Origin: Bacteroidales bacterium | GTDB taxonomy: Bacteria; Bacteroidota; Bacteroidia; Bacteroidales; F082 | DNA length: 64,000 nt | Direction of reading: 5' to 3' | NCBI GenBank assembly: GCA_017466405.1 | Contig: JAFTUF010000013.1 | Location: forward strand, 55,603-119,602 | Shown: positions 19,935 through 28,256 of the stretch, piece after piece | How the letters are laid out: each line of letters starts with the position of its first letter | Position numbering within the stretch: the first letter of the stretch is position 1 | Notes under the pieces: model-generated | What the model saw: the letters and a program-made list of their open reading frames with translations, nothing else | The model's database searches: none | Told to the model about the DNA's origin: nothing | Made by a program: the position numbers and the translations under genes

Positions 19935-20638
19935 ATCTTTCCAAAAATTTTTTCAAAGTTATTAAAAATATCTCTACTCAACACCTCAATATCTTTTCCA
20001 ATAATAGATGCCGCTTTCTCATAAATATCTTCGATATTTCTTTCGGAAACGTCAGTCTCCAAAAACAATCTCTCGGAAGGAATCGTCACGAGAAGCCGCT
20101 TCGATTTTTCTTCGTCTTTAAACAAGACATCGCCGAGAGAAATGTAGATTTCGTGTCTCAGAAGCTGTTCGGCAGTCTGAACATTAGCTCTGAATCCGTG
20201 TATGATCCAGGGCTGCCTTGCTTTCGTTTCTTTCCTTATGGAGATGATGTCGGGATAAGCTCTTACGCAGTGAATGATAAGAGGTTTGTTATATTGTTCT
20301 GAGAGTTCTATATGTTTTATGAAGAGTTTTTTCTGTGTTTCAAAATCGTGAGCCGCGACTCTGTCTAAGCCTGTCTCTCCTAATGCGAGGAAGTTTGAGT
20401 CGCCGAGTCTCCGAGTCAACAAGTCACCGAGTCGCCGAGTTGCTGAGTTACTGAGATGAGACAAAGACTGTTGACCGTTGTCTGTTGTCTGTTGACTTAA
20501 ACTCCACGGATGGATGCCGAGACTATAAAAAGAAGAAACATCGATGTCGGCAAGATTGTCAACATCAATGTTTCTTATAGCGATTAAATCTTTTCTATCG
20601 ATTTTATGATGAGTATGAATATCGACGAAAGGACTCAT
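19931..20638 (-). CDS. TatD-family metal-dependent hydrolase with repeat-encoded insertion
   Basis: 235 residues. Metal-site motifs are FVDIHTHH at the N-terminus, ALGETGLD (first Glu ligand), KPLIIHCVRA, WIIHGFRA and FLETDVSE. TatD enzymes are deoxyribonucleases or hydrolases with a TIM barrel. Between GIHPWSL and FLALGETGLD, where family members have a short helix, this protein carries about 30 extra residues (SQQTTDNGQQS followed by SNSATRRLGDLLTRRLGDS). These are the translations of a TGTTGAC-family heptamer array (20469-20496) and an 8-bp array (20398-20453). The frame is maintained and the catalytic core is intact. Confidence 0.88.
   Translation of the reverse strand: MSPFVDIHTHHKIDRKDLIAIRNIDVDNLADIDVSSFYSLGIHPWSLSQQTTDNGQQSLSHLSNSATRRLGDLLTRRLGDSNFLALGETGLDRVAAHDFETQKKLFIKHIELSEQYNKPLIIHCVRAYPDIISIRKETKARQPWIIHGFRANVQTAEQLLRHEIYISLGDVLFKDEEKSKRLLVTIPSERLFLETDVSERNIEDIYEKAASIIGKDIEVLSRDIFNNFEKIFGKI
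20398..20453. repeat. Octamer array, GAGTNNCY family, 7 units, inside tatD
   Basis: Units GAGTCGCC, GAGTCTCC, GAGTCAAC, AAGTCACC, GAGTCGCC, GAGTTGCT, GAGTTACT. It is translated within the TatD-like protein as an Arg/Leu/Gly/Asp- and Ser/Asn-rich insert. Confidence 0.88.
20469..20496. repeat. Heptamer array, TGTTGAC family, 4 units, inside tatD
   Basis: TGTTGAC, CGTTGTC, TGTTGTC, TGTTGAC, preceded by GAGACAAAG. It lies 15 bp from the octamer array in the same gene. Confidence 0.9.
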
Positions 20639-21340
20639 TTATTCTAAATCGATATTAGGTTGAATGATTATTTCCTTAGTGTCGATATTGAATGCGAGCA
20701 GGTTGCCGAATCCTTCCTTGTTTGAATAATAGATACCATTATCGAGAGATATGAAGTCGTAGCTATTATTTTTAAACAAGTCGATTAGCGACATTTCAAC
20801 AGGAACGTGTCCGTGGATGACTTTTTTACCGCCGGTTTTAGACCTGTCAACTTTAAAGTCTCTTATCCACATCATACTTCTATTGTCTTCAAATGGATTC
20901 TGAGTGTTAAAGTTCAATCCGGCGTGTACGAGTATATAATCTTCCAGTTCGATATAATACTCTGTCTTTTTCATCCAGTCGATATAAGCCTTGCCTATCT
21001 CGCGAGGACGTTTCACGCCGAAACTATCCAAGGTCTTGGTGCCGCCGTTCTTTCTCCAGTCTTTCTCTATAGGACTATGGAATAATATTCTTTTCTGGTC
21101 GGCTTCCCATGCCCTTATGCAATAATCCTCGTGATTACCTCTGATGCAACGAACATTATAACCCGAATTCTGGAGGCTCATTATGTAATCTATGACGCCT
21201 TTGCTATCGGGACCTCTATCGATATAATCACCGAGAAAGAAAACAGTATCTTCTTTCTTCAAATCGATTCGGCTTTCAATCATGTACTTTAAAGTATTGA
21301 CAAAACCGTGTACATCAGGAATCACCCAACGATTATTCAT
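20639..21340 (-). CDS. PPP-type metallophosphoesterase (serine/threonine phosphatase-like)
   Basis: 233 residues from the ATG at 21340; a TTG at 21358 lies in the preceding repeat and is rejected. Signature motifs are PDVHGF, FLGDYIDRGPDS and IRGNHEDY, then LVHAGLNF and VIHGHVPV, which supply the Asp/His/Asn ligands of the di-metal site in PrpA/PrpB- or ApaH-like phosphatases. The substrate may be a phosphoprotein or a dinucleotide. Its stop codon lies directly against the tatD start, so the two are cotranscribed. Confidence 0.88.
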   Translation of the reverse strand: MNNRWVIPDVHGFVNTLKYMIESRIDLKKEDTVFFLGDYIDRGPDSKGVIDYIMSLQNSGYNVRCIRGNHEDYCIRAWEADQKRILFHSPIEKDWRKNGGTKTLDSFGVKRPREIGKAYIDWMKKTEYYIELEDYILVHAGLNFNTQNPFEDNRSMMWIRDFKVDRSKTGGKKVIHGHVPVEMSLIDLFKNNSYDFISLDNGIYYSNKEGFGNLLAFNIDTKEIIIQPNIDLE

Positions 21341-21352
21341 ATCAATCTTAAC

Positions 21353-21380
21353 TGTCAATTGTTAATTGTTAATTGTCAAT
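21353..21380. repeat. Heptamer array, TGTYAAT family, 4 units
   Basis: TGTCAAT, TGTTAAT, TGTTAAT, TGTCAAT. It ends on the base immediately before the gpmA stop codon (minus strand), the same placement as the array after mutB but with a different unit sequence. Confidence 0.9.
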
Positions 21381-22127
21381 TTACTTAGCTTTTCCTTGGT
21401 TAGCAACGCTTTCCATCTTACGTTTGATTTCTTCTTGATCGCCGAGGAAGAAATGGTTCTGAAGTTTCATATTGTCGTCAAATTCAAATACGTAAGGAAC
21501 TGCTGTAGGAATATTGAACTTAATGATTTCTTCGTTTGTCATGCCACGGAGTTCTTTAACGATACCTCTGAGGCTGTTGCCGTGAGCTACCACCATAACT
21601 TGGTCGTGATTTTCGAAAGACTTAAGGATGACGTCGTTATAGAAAGGCATAAGACGTTCGATAGTATCTTTCAATGACTCTGTCAAAGGAATTTGTTCGT
21701 CGGTGAGTTCTGCATAGCGAGGATCCATTCTTGGGCTCTTAGGATCGTTCATTTCCAATGCAGGAGGTTGAACGTCGAAAGAACGACGCCATACCAAAAC
21801 TTGTTCGTCACCATATTTGGCAGCGGTATCGGCTTTGTTCAGACCTTGGATAGCACCGTAGCTCTTTTCGTTGAGACGCCAGCTTTTTTGTACAGGAAGC
21901 CAGTCCATATTCATAGCGTCGAGAACGTTGTTCAAAGTCTTGACAGCTCTCTTCAAATATGATGTGAAACACAATTCTGGTTTATAGTTTTCTTGTTTCA
22001 AAAGTTTTCCTGCTTCAAAAGCCTCTTCCAAACCTTTAGGGCTTAAATCGACATCTGTCCAACCTGTGAAAAGATTCAATTTGTTCCATTCACTTTCTCC
22101 GTGTCTGATTAAAATAAGTTTTTTCAT
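21381..22127 (-). CDS. gpmA: 2,3-bisphosphoglycerate-dependent phosphoglycerate mutase
   Basis: 248 residues, full length. LIRHGESEWNKLNLFTGWTD contains the phosphorylated His of the R-H-G-E motif; YLKRAVKTLNNVLD and MVVAHGNSLRGIVKEL supply the second catalytic His. It interconverts 3- and 2-phosphoglycerate in glycolysis. The C-terminal ...ANQGKAK is followed directly by a heptamer array. It is probably transcribed from its own -7 box at 22162-22169. Confidence 0.96.
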   Translation of the reverse strand: MKKLILIRHGESEWNKLNLFTGWTDVDLSPKGLEEAFEAGKLLKQENYKPELCFTSYLKRAVKTLNNVLDAMNMDWLPVQKSWRLNEKSYGAIQGLNKADTAAKYGDEQVLVWRRSFDVQPPALEMNDPKSPRMDPRYAELTDEQIPLTESLKDTIERLMPFYNDVILKSFENHDQVMVVAHGNSLRGIVKELRGMTNEEIIKFNIPTAVPYVFEFDDNMKLQNHFFLGDQEEIKRKMESVANQGKAK

Positions 22128-22161
22128 TTCGATATATTTTTGATAAATGTTTTCAATCCTG

Positions 22162-22169
22162 CAAAGATA
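22162..22169 (-). promoter_or_regulatory. Probable -7 box for gpmA
   Basis: The minus strand reads TATCTTTG, an exact TAnnTTTG match 34 bp upstream of the start codon. No clear TTTG lies at the -33 position. Confidence 0.5.
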
Positions 22170-22244
22170 ATATTATTTCTTTTTTTTACCGCATGAAATG
22201 ATAAATCTATTTCAAAAAACAATAAAAAATTACGTTTTTTGTTA

Positions 22245-22252
22245 TACCTTTG
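22245..22252 (+). promoter_or_regulatory. Probable -7 box for the porZ-like gene
   Basis: TACCTTTG matches TAnnTTTG, 19 bp before the ATG at 22272, implying a short leader. Confidence 0.5.
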
Positions 22253-22271
22253 TAGTCTAAATATTTATGAT

Positions 22272-24566
22272 ATGTCGAAAAGATTAATTGCACTTATATG
22301 CCTAATATTTATCGGAACCAGAATATCTCTCGGACAGACTTCCATCTATGAATGGAGAACCCATGCTCCAGGAATGAAAGTCATCAATGTTGAGAAGGTT
22401 CACGAAAGAATTTATGCAGCCACACCATACGAGCTTTTCTATTATAACACAAACGATAATTCCATCAATAAGTTAACGAAAGTAAATGCCTTGTCAGACT
22501 TCGGTATCAGCGTGATGCGCTACGATAGGAATCACGACATTGTGTTTGTCGCTTATACCAATGCCAATATCGACATCATCGACAGAGATGGAAAAGTGAC
22601 CAACCTGAACGACATCAAAAATAAAAACATCTTAGCCGACAAAACCATCAACGATGTCTGTTTTATAAACGACATGGCATACTTATGCTGCGGCTTCGGC
22701 ATAGTGGTGATTAATATGGATAAGATGGAAGTAAAAGACACTTATATCATAGGCGAGAACAGTTCGTATCTCAATGTCAACGATATAACATTGTATGATG
22801 GCAGACTTTATGCAGCGACGAGCGCTGGTGTTTATTATGCCGATTACGACAATAACAATCTTGCCGACTTCTCTCAATGGACTCGCGACGACTCTATGAT
22901 TCACGACGACTTAAATTATTCCGAGATAGAGACTTTCAACGGAAAGCTTTATGCCAACTACTCAGAAAATGCTTATAACAAAGATACCTTATTCGTTTAT
23001 GAGAACGGAAGATGGGATTATCTTGACAAAGTGAGCCATTCTATAAAAAGAGATATTAAAGCCTACGACGACCGTCTCATTCTTACAGAACATTATTCGG
23101 TAAAAGCTATCGACAAAAACCATAATAACATCTTTAACTACAATCAGTCGGTGGAGCCTTTCGCCGCTATCTATGATAAGGAAAACAAAGCCTATTGGAT
23201 TGGCGACAGAGAAAACAGTCTCATAAAAGCATATCCCGACAAGACATACGAATATATCAATTTCAATGGTCCATACAACATCAACAGTTTTGAGATTGAA
23301 GCAGCAGGCAAGCAGTTGTGGGTGGCTTCGGGAGGTTATACTTCTACCTGGGCAAAACGCTGGCTTGGTGATGGAATATATTATTATCACAACGACGAAT
23401 GGACTAACATCAACAAACACAACAACGAAGCATTCGATACCATTTCCGATATGGTGACTGTCGCCATCGACCCTATCGACAACTCAAAGGTTTATGTAGG
23501 TTCATATCATAAAGGCTTGCTTTATTTTGAAGACTTTGAACTGAAAGAGATATACGACAACACTAATAGCAGCCTCGACTTCCTAACCGGTTACGACTAC
23601 ATATATGTCACTAGTCTCGGTTTCGATAGTAACAACAACCTCTGGGTTGCAAATCATGGAACAGACAAGATGCTCTCGGTAAAAACTACCGACAACAAAT
23701 GGTATTCCTTCAACATCGGCAGCCATTATATCAGTCACCTCGCCATCGACAAAAACGACTACAAATGGATTCTGAACAGAGACGGTAACATCATTGTCTT
23801 CAATGATAACAGAACTATCTCAAATCCTGCCGACGACAGATTTAAGGTTTTAAGAACCACTGCCGGTCAGGGCGGACTTCCTGCCGAAGCCAACTGCATG
23901 GCAGTCGATAACAATGGCGTGATGTGGGTCGGCACCAACGATGGCCTCGCCTTGTTCTATTCCACCTCAAAGATATTCCAACAAGGCGTCAACTATGATG
24001 CTTCAAGGATTTTAGTACCTCGTAACGACGGTTCAGGTCAAGCCGATTATCTTCTATCAGGACAGTCGGTGCTCTCGATAGCTATCGACGATGCCAACAA
24101 CTTATGGGTAGGAACTAAAAACGGCGTCTTCTATATCTCAAACAACGGACTCAATGAATATTATCATTTCACTCAAGATAACAGTCCTCTGCTCTCGAAC
24201 AACGTACAAAGCATAGCAATTGATGCTGAAGGTAACGTATATTTCGCCACCGACAAAGGCATCATCTCTTTCAGAGGAAGAGCCACCGAAGCTAAGAAAA
24301 CAAACTCCAACGTGGTAGTATATCCTAATCCTGTTGAAAGAGATTATTCGGGCGTGGTAGGAATCAAAAACCTGATGGCTAACACCTTAGTCAAGATAAC
24401 CACCGTTGACGGATCCTTCGTGACACATCTCTATTCTGAGGGCGGCCAAGCTGTCTGGGACTGCACCACCATCGAAGGCGACAAAGTAGCTCCGGGAGTG
24501 TATCTCATCTTCGTCAGCGACAAGACAGGACAAGAGACGTTCGTATCTAAAATACTTGTCAAATAA
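22272..24566 (+). CDS. porZ: PorZ-like T9SS protein (two beta-propellers plus sorting domain)
   Basis: 764 residues from the ATG at 22272; a TTG at 22239 would start inside the promoter. A signal peptide is followed by propeller blades with Y-x-A-T and LWVG-type motifs (ERIYAATPYELFYYN, RLYAATSAGVYYADY, MWVGTNDGLALFYST, LWVGTKNGVFYISNN), filling two propellers, and a C-terminal T9SS sorting domain from ~685 (VVVYPNPVERDYSG). Length and architecture match PorZ of Porphyromonas, part of the attachment complex that delivers anionic LPS to the PorU sortase. Other two-component-regulator-propeller proteins share the fold, so PorZ is the best rather than a certain call. It overlaps recO by 1 nt. 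Confidence 0.7.
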   Translation: MSKRLIALICLIFIGTRISLGQTSIYEWRTHAPGMKVINVEKVHERIYAATPYELFYYNTNDNSINKLTKVNALSDFGISVMRYDRNHDIVFVAYTNANIDIIDRDGKVTNLNDIKNKNILADKTINDVCFINDMAYLCCGFGIVVINMDKMEVKDTYIIGENSSYLNVNDITLYDGRLYAATSAGVYYADYDNNNLADFSQWTRDDSMIHDDLNYSEIETFNGKLYANYSENAYNKDTLFVYENGRWDYLDKVSHSIKRDIKAYDDRLILTEHYSVKAIDKNHNNIFNYNQSVEPFAAIYDKENKAYWIGDRENSLIKAYPDKTYEYINFNGPYNINSFEIEAAGKQLWVASGGYTSTWAKRWLGDGIYYYHNDEWTNINKHNNEAFDTISDMVTVAIDPIDNSKVYVGSYHKGLLYFEDFELKEIYDNTNSSLDFLTGYDYIYVTSLGFDSNNNLWVANHGTDKMLSVKTTDNKWYSFNIGSHYISHLAIDKNDYKWILNRDGNIIVFNDNRTISNPADDRFKVLRTTAGQGGLPAEANCMAVDNNGVMWVGTNDGLALFYSTSKIFQQGVNYDASRILVPRNDGSGQADYLLSGQSVLSIAIDDANNLWVGTKNGVFYISNNGLNEYYHFTQDNSPLLSNNVQSIAIDAEGNVYFATDKGIISFRGRATEAKKTNSNVVVYPNPVERDYSGVVGIKNLMANTLVKITTVDGSFVTHLYSEGGQAVWDCTTIEGDKVAPGVYLIFVSDKTGQETFVSKILVK

Positions 24567-25300
24567 TGGCTAAGACGGTTGTCAAGACAAGAGCCATAGT
24601 GCTTCATTCCATAAAATACGGCGACAACAGCCTTATCGTTAAGATGCTTACCGAAGAAGAAGGCCTGCAGTCGTTTATGGTGAAAAACGTCTTTGGCAAG
24701 AAGTCGAAGATGAAAGCAGCGCTCTTCCAAAACATGACGCTGCTCGACATAGTATCGGAGTCGGGAAATGGAAGTCTCTCTTTCATCAAAGAGCTGTCGT
24801 TAGCACATTATTATAAAGACATCCCGACAAACATAAAGAAATCGACAATCATCTTTTTCATCAGCGAGCTGCTCTCCAAGACCATCACCGAAAGCGAGAC
24901 CGACACTGCGCTCTTCGACTTCATCTTCAACTCGATGATATGGTTAGACGAGGCAGAAAACGACTACGTCAACTTCCCTATCTTCTTCGCAATAAGATTA
25001 AGTGCCTACCTAGGATTCTTTCCTAACATCGACACCTATTCCGAAGGCTCATGCTTCGACCTCTTGGACGGCAACTTCAAGAAAACCCAAAACGACATCT
25101 ATCAGATGGAACCCGAACTGAGCAGAGCGTTTTATGACATCTCAGCCTCTCAGCAACTTAGCAACTCAGCAACTCAGCATCTTAGTTTAAAGGAAAGACG
25201 CTTGCTATTGGAAAATATCTCTACTTATTACAAGCTGCACGTCGAAGACATGAGAGAGCTAAGCTCATACGAGATACTTAAAACGGTGTTTGAAAGTTGA
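24566..25300 (+). CDS. recO: DNA repair protein RecO
   Basis: 244 residues. An N-terminal OB fold (KTRAIVLHSIKYGDNSLIVK, then MLTEEEGLQSFMVKNV) is followed by a helical domain (FFAIRLSAYLGFFPNID) and CF-containing turns. RecO helps RecR load RecA on SSB-coated single-stranded DNA. It begins with a TAATG overlap with the porZ-like gene. Near the C-terminus the residues ISASQQLSNSATQHLSLKER are largely encoded by an 8-bp tandem array (25141-25185), an insertion that keeps the frame. Confidence 0.9.
   Translation: MAKTVVKTRAIVLHSIKYGDNSLIVKMLTEEEGLQSFMVKNVFGKKSKMKAALFQNMTLLDIVSESGNGSLSFIKELSLAHYYKDIPTNIKKSTIIFFISELLSKTITESETDTALFDFIFNSMIWLDEAENDYVNFPIFFAIRLSAYLGFFPNIDTYSEGSCFDLLDGNFKKTQNDIYQMEPELSRAFYDISASQQLSNSATQHLSLKERRLLLENISTYYKLHVEDMRELSSYEILKTVFES
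25141..25185. repeat. Octamer array, CTYAGCAA family, >5 units, inside recO
   Basis: CTCAGCCT, CTCAGCAA, CTTAGCAA, CTCAGCAA, CTCAGCAT, CTTAG. It is translated in frame in RecO. Confidence 0.9.
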
Positions 25301-25312
25301 AAATTTCAAAGC

Positions 25313-25381
25313 CTCAGCAACTTAGCAACTTAGTAACTTAGCAACTTAGTAACTTAGTAACTCATAAACTCGGCGACTTAG
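25313..25381. repeat. Octamer array, CTYAGYAA family, 8 units
   Basis: CTCAGCAA, CTTAGCAA, CTTAGTAA, CTTAGCAA, CTTAGTAA, CTTAGTAA, CTCATAAA, CTCGGCGA, then CTTAG. It is intergenic, 12 bp after the recO stop, and runs straight into the inverted-repeat element at 25386. The same unit family occurs in the recO coding array 130 bp upstream. Confidence 0.92.
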
Positions 25382-25385
25382 AGAT

Positions 25386-25437
25386 GAGACGCAGCAACGA
25401 TACCTCGTTTATTATCTTTATGTCGTTGATATGTCTC
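25386..25437. repeat. ~52-bp inverted-repeat element (GAGACG family), copy 2
   Basis: Arms GAGACGCAGCAACGATA (25386-25402) and TGTCGTTGATATGTCTC (25421-25437) pair along 17 bp with few mismatches. It lies between an octamer array and a heptamer array upstream of the U32 gene. Confidence 0.8.
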
Positions 25438-25459
25438 TACAGAATTATACCAAAAAATC

Positions 25460-25487
25460 TGTTGACTGTTGACTGTTGTCCGTTGTC
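25460..25487. repeat. Heptamer array, TGTTGAC family, 4 units
   Basis: TGTTGAC, TGTTGAC, TGTTGTC, CGTTGTC, ending 6 bp before the -7 box of the U32 gene, so it occupies the -33 region of that promoter. Confidence 0.9.
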
Positions 25488-25493
25488 TTTTCG

Positions 25494-25501
25494 TATCTTT
25501 G
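25494..25501 (+). promoter_or_regulatory. Probable -7 box for the U32 peptidase gene
   Basis: TATCTTTG matches TAnnTTTG exactly, 17 bp before the ATG at 25519. TTG triplets of the heptamer array (e.g. 25469-25471) are the only -33 candidates. Confidence 0.55.
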
Positions 25502-25518
25502 CAACAAACATTTCCTTT

Positions 25519-27492
25519 ATGAAAAAAATAGAGCTTTTATCGCCGGCGAAGAATTTGGAAGTAGGAATCGCGGCTATCAATCATGGCGCTGATGCTGTGT
25601 ATATTGGCGGACCGAGTTTTGGTGCGAGAGAGAAAGTTGGAAACAGCATCGAAGATATTGAGACTCTGTGCCGACACGCCGCTCTCTTCGACGCGAAAGT
25701 GTATGTGACATTGAACACTTTATTGTTCGACAATGAGTTGGAAGATGCTCGCAAGCTCGCTTACGACTGCTGGAACGCTGGTGTCGATGCGCTCATAGTT
25801 CAAGATATGGCATTGTTGAATATGGATATGCCTCCTATCGCATTGCACGCCTCGACACAATGTCACAACATTGACGCAGAGAAAGTTAAGTTCTTGGAAG
25901 ACGTAGGTTTCTCGCAAGTCGTTTTGGCAAGAGAACTGAGCATCGAGCAGATAAAGGACATCCGTTCTAAGACGACAGTTCCGTTGGAATATTTCATTCA
26001 CGGCGCGTTGTGCGTTTCATATAGCGGACAATGTTATCTAAGTCATGTCATCGGCGGACGTTCCGCCAACAGAGGCGCCTGCGCCCAGCCTTGTCGTCTC
26101 AGCTGGAATCTCGAAAACGAAGAAGGCAAACGCCTGATTAGCAACAGACATCTTCTCTCTTTAAGAGATTTGAACAACTCAAAAAACATAGAAGAACTCA
26201 TCGACGCAGGAATCACTTCTTTCAAGATTGAAGGCAGGTTGAAAGACGTCGATTATGTTAAAAACGTCACAGCTTTTTACAGAAAAACAATAGACGAAAT
26301 CATTGAAAGTCGCGACGATATTTGCAGAAGTTCTCGCGGTGAAAGCAATCCAGGTTTTTATCCGAATCCGGAGAAATCATTTTCAAGAGGCTTCACCGAC
26401 TATTTCATTCACGGAAGGCAGAAATATATCGACGCTCCATATTCCCCGAAGTCGATGGGAGAATATCTCGGAACGATAGAAAAAGTCAAGAATAAATCAG
26501 TGACTATCAGGACAGGAAAAACGCTTCATAACGGCGACGGACTTTGTTTCTTAGACAGAGAAAACAATCTTTTAGGATTTAATGTTAATGCCGTGGCTGG
26601 TAGAGACGCGTCAATGTCACCTGCAATGAAGCACATTGACACGTCTAAAAATCAACGCGGAATCAAAAGTCAAACTGTGACAAGCAATACCGACATCTCG
26701 ATGGCGACGCGTTTTAAGATTGAAGGAAGCAAGATTTTCAGAAACAGCGACATCGTTTGGCAGAAAGAAGTCGAGAAATCACAAGGCAACAGAAAGATTA
26801 AAATCGACTTGAGATTCACTGACACAGAATACGGTTTCGCTTTATCGGCAAGATTGCATAAGGCAGATTCTGAATATATTACAACAAATTTATCTATAGA
26901 GAAAGAAGTCGCCAATAACACAGAAAAAGCGTTAGAAAACATAAAAAGTAAACTATCGCAATGGGGCGACACCGAATTTTCGGTAGAGAATATTGAAATA
27001 TCTTTTGACAACGGACAACAGACAACGGACAACAGACTCTGTGCTTACTTCATCCGCGCATCCGTTTTAGGTGAGATGAAAAAAGATTTGGTTCAAAAAT
27101 TAAAATCATATCTCATTGAAAAACATCGCGATGAAAGAGAACGCAGAGACGCTATTCCTGTAGAGACATACGGACGTACGTCTTCACAACAAAATACAGT
27201 TTTTCCTAAAGAACATCTTTCGTATCTCGGCAATGTCATCAACAGGAAAGCGAGAGAGTTTTATGAACTTCATGGCGTGAAAGAAATTGAAGACGGTTTG
27301 GAGAAAATCAAATCCAATGAAGAACTTGTCGTTATGACAACGAAACATTGTATCCGTTATGCCAATAATATCTGTAGCAAAGAGATAGGGAAACCTGCCA
27401 CATCATTATATTTGGTTAATGACAAAGGACGCTTCCGCCTCGACTTCGATTGCAGAAATTGTTGCATGAAAGTGATTAAAGAAAAATTATAA
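25519..27492 (+). CDS. U32-family peptidase / tRNA- or rRNA-hydroxylation protein homolog
   Basis: 657 residues from the ATG at 25519 (MKKIELLSPAKNLEVG); the frame extends upstream to 25384, but only through repeat elements and the promoter. Family hallmarks are LSPAKN, NHGADAVYIGGPSFGAR, VYVTLNTLLFDNEL, DALIVQDMALL, LHASTQCHNIDA, EYFIHGALCVSYSGQCYLSH and the Cys cluster GRSANRGACAQPCR. U32 members such as TrhP and RlhA act in tRNA/23S rRNA hydroxylation; some are called collagenases. The C-terminal region ends with Cys-rich FDCRNCCMK. Two repeats are translated inside it: NGQQTTDN (27007-27037) and VETYGRTS (27160-27187). Its last 39 bp are duplicated 6.9 kb downstream. Confidence 0.9.
   Translation: MKKIELLSPAKNLEVGIAAINHGADAVYIGGPSFGAREKVGNSIEDIETLCRHAALFDAKVYVTLNTLLFDNELEDARKLAYDCWNAGVDALIVQDMALLNMDMPPIALHASTQCHNIDAEKVKFLEDVGFSQVVLARELSIEQIKDIRSKTTVPLEYFIHGALCVSYSGQCYLSHVIGGRSANRGACAQPCRLSWNLENEEGKRLISNRHLLSLRDLNNSKNIEELIDAGITSFKIEGRLKDVDYVKNVTAFYRKTIDEIIESRDDICRSSRGESNPGFYPNPEKSFSRGFTDYFIHGRQKYIDAPYSPKSMGEYLGTIEKVKNKSVTIRTGKTLHNGDGLCFLDRENNLLGFNVNAVAGRDASMSPAMKHIDTSKNQRGIKSQTVTSNTDISMATRFKIEGSKIFRNSDIVWQKEVEKSQGNRKIKIDLRFTDTEYGFALSARLHKADSEYITTNLSIEKEVANNTEKALENIKSKLSQWGDTEFSVENIEISFDNGQQTTDNRLCAYFIRASVLGEMKKDLVQKLKSYLIEKHRDERERRDAIPVETYGRTSSQQNTVFPKEHLSYLGNVINRKAREFYELHGVKEIEDGLEKIKSNEELVVMTTKHCIRYANNICSKEIGKPATSLYLVNDKGRFRLDFDCRNCCMKVIKEKL
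27007..27037. repeat. Heptamer array, TGTTGAC family (inverted), 4 units, inside the U32 gene
   Basis: GACAACG, GACAACA, GACAACG, GACAACA, GAC: reverse complements of the TGTTGTC/CGTTGTC units. It is translated as part of FDNGQQTTDNRLC. Confidence 0.9.
27160..27187. repeat. Palindromic REP-like element inside the U32 coding region
   Basis: GTAGAGACATACG (27160-27172) faces CGTACGTCTTCAC (27175-27187), an imperfect palindrome resembling the GTAGAGACG...CGTCTCTAC repeats seen in many bacterial genomes and sharing the GAGAC/GTCT ends of the ~52-bp elements here. Confidence 0.55.
27449..27487 (+). repeat. 39-bp direct repeat, left copy (3' end of the U32 gene)
   Basis: Identical over 39 bp to 34393-34431. 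It encodes the last residues of the U32 protein (CRNCCMKVIKEK). In this copy the frame continues to L-stop, while in the right copy it would read K-stop, consistent with the right copy being the original end of the gene. Confidence 0.92.
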
Positions 27493-27532
27493 AAAACCGC
27501 AAATCAATCTTATTCGTATTGTTTTTTTTTCT

Positions 27533-27540
27533 TATCTTTG
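27533..27540 (+). promoter_or_regulatory. Probable -7 box for the first island gene
   Basis: TATCTTTG matches TAnnTTTG, 26 bp before the ATG at 27567, following a T-rich run. Confidence 0.5.
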
Positions 27541-27566
27541 GAACGTAACATTAAAAGCATTAAAAA

Positions 27567-28223
27567 ATGAAAAAGTCAACTCTTATCAAAGTAACGATGT
27601 TTATCATTACTTTATGTATGTTTGGTACTGTAACATGCAGCGAAAACTACGACGGTACAGAAGAAACTAAACTAATGAAAAGTTATCCGAACTCTGACGG
27701 TAATTTTGAATCTGACTTAAGCAATTACGAATCGAATAGATTGTATATCATCAGAGAGGACTCCAATCCTTCAGGACTGAGATTTATGGAAGACGGATCT
27801 TTAATAAGGTTCGGAAACGCAAGTATAGGCACCAGTTCGACTGTTAAAGGAAATTTTAACACAAGAACCAATATGAAGAACGTTGCCGCAAGTCTCCCTA
27901 ATTTCATAAAGAAGCTTCATAATTCAGATAATTATGCGATTACGTACTTTGAACATTTTTACTTAGAGAATTCTGAAGTCATAAAAATGGAGTATATAGT
28001 TGATAATGATTATGACAATCCAGAAAGCATAATGATTTACACAGATCTTTCCTGGACTCAAGCAGCACCTCAAACAACGATAATCAAATGTATGGGACAA
28101 TGTGATGAACTAACAGAAAATTGTGAAGAGATTCACAATAACGGTGAGATAAGATGCAGTTGCCAGAGTGATGATTGTTACATGGTTGTCGAGGAAGTCA
28201 AGAGTTTTAGTTATAAGTTATAA
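27567..28223 (+). CDS. Small secreted protein or lipoprotein with Cys-rich C-terminus, unknown
   Basis: 218 residues with an N-terminal hydrophobic signal and a cysteine at position 24 (GTVTC), an imperfect lipobox, so it may be lipid-anchored or simply secreted. The middle is a low-complexity beta-rich region without recognised motifs. The C-terminal 50 residues hold seven Cys (KCMGQCDELTENC, IRCSCQSDDC), suggesting disulphides or metal binding. It starts the island and may be cotranscribed with the C25 peptidase 33 nt downstream. The DNA for its last ~20 residues is duplicated exactly at 34261-34319. Confidence 0.6.
   Translation: MKKSTLIKVTMFIITLCMFGTVTCSENYDGTEETKLMKSYPNSDGNFESDLSNYESNRLYIIREDSNPSGLRFMEDGSLIRFGNASIGTSSTVKGNFNTRTNMKNVAASLPNFIKKLHNSDNYAITYFEHFYLENSEVIKMEYIVDNDYDNPESIMIYTDLSWTQAAPQTTIIKCMGQCDELTENCEEIHNNGEIRCSCQSDDCYMVVEEVKSFSYKL
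28143..28201 (+). repeat. 59-bp direct repeat, left copy
   Basis: Identical to 34261-34319. It encodes GEIRCSCQSDDCYMVVEEV plus the next residue at the C-terminus of the 27567 protein. Confidence 0.92.
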
Positions 28224-28256
28224 ATTAGTTTAAAATAGGATATTGGGGAGGTGTAT

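Noticed and set aside
20398-20496. Tandem arrays as a CRISPR
   Set aside because: Units are 7-8 bp and directly adjacent, with no unique spacers and no cas genes nearby.
25384-25518. Longer N-terminus for the U32 protein from 25384
   Set aside because: The extension translates an inverted-repeat element, a heptamer array and a TAnnTTTG promoter; family similarity starts at MKKIELLSPAKN (25519).
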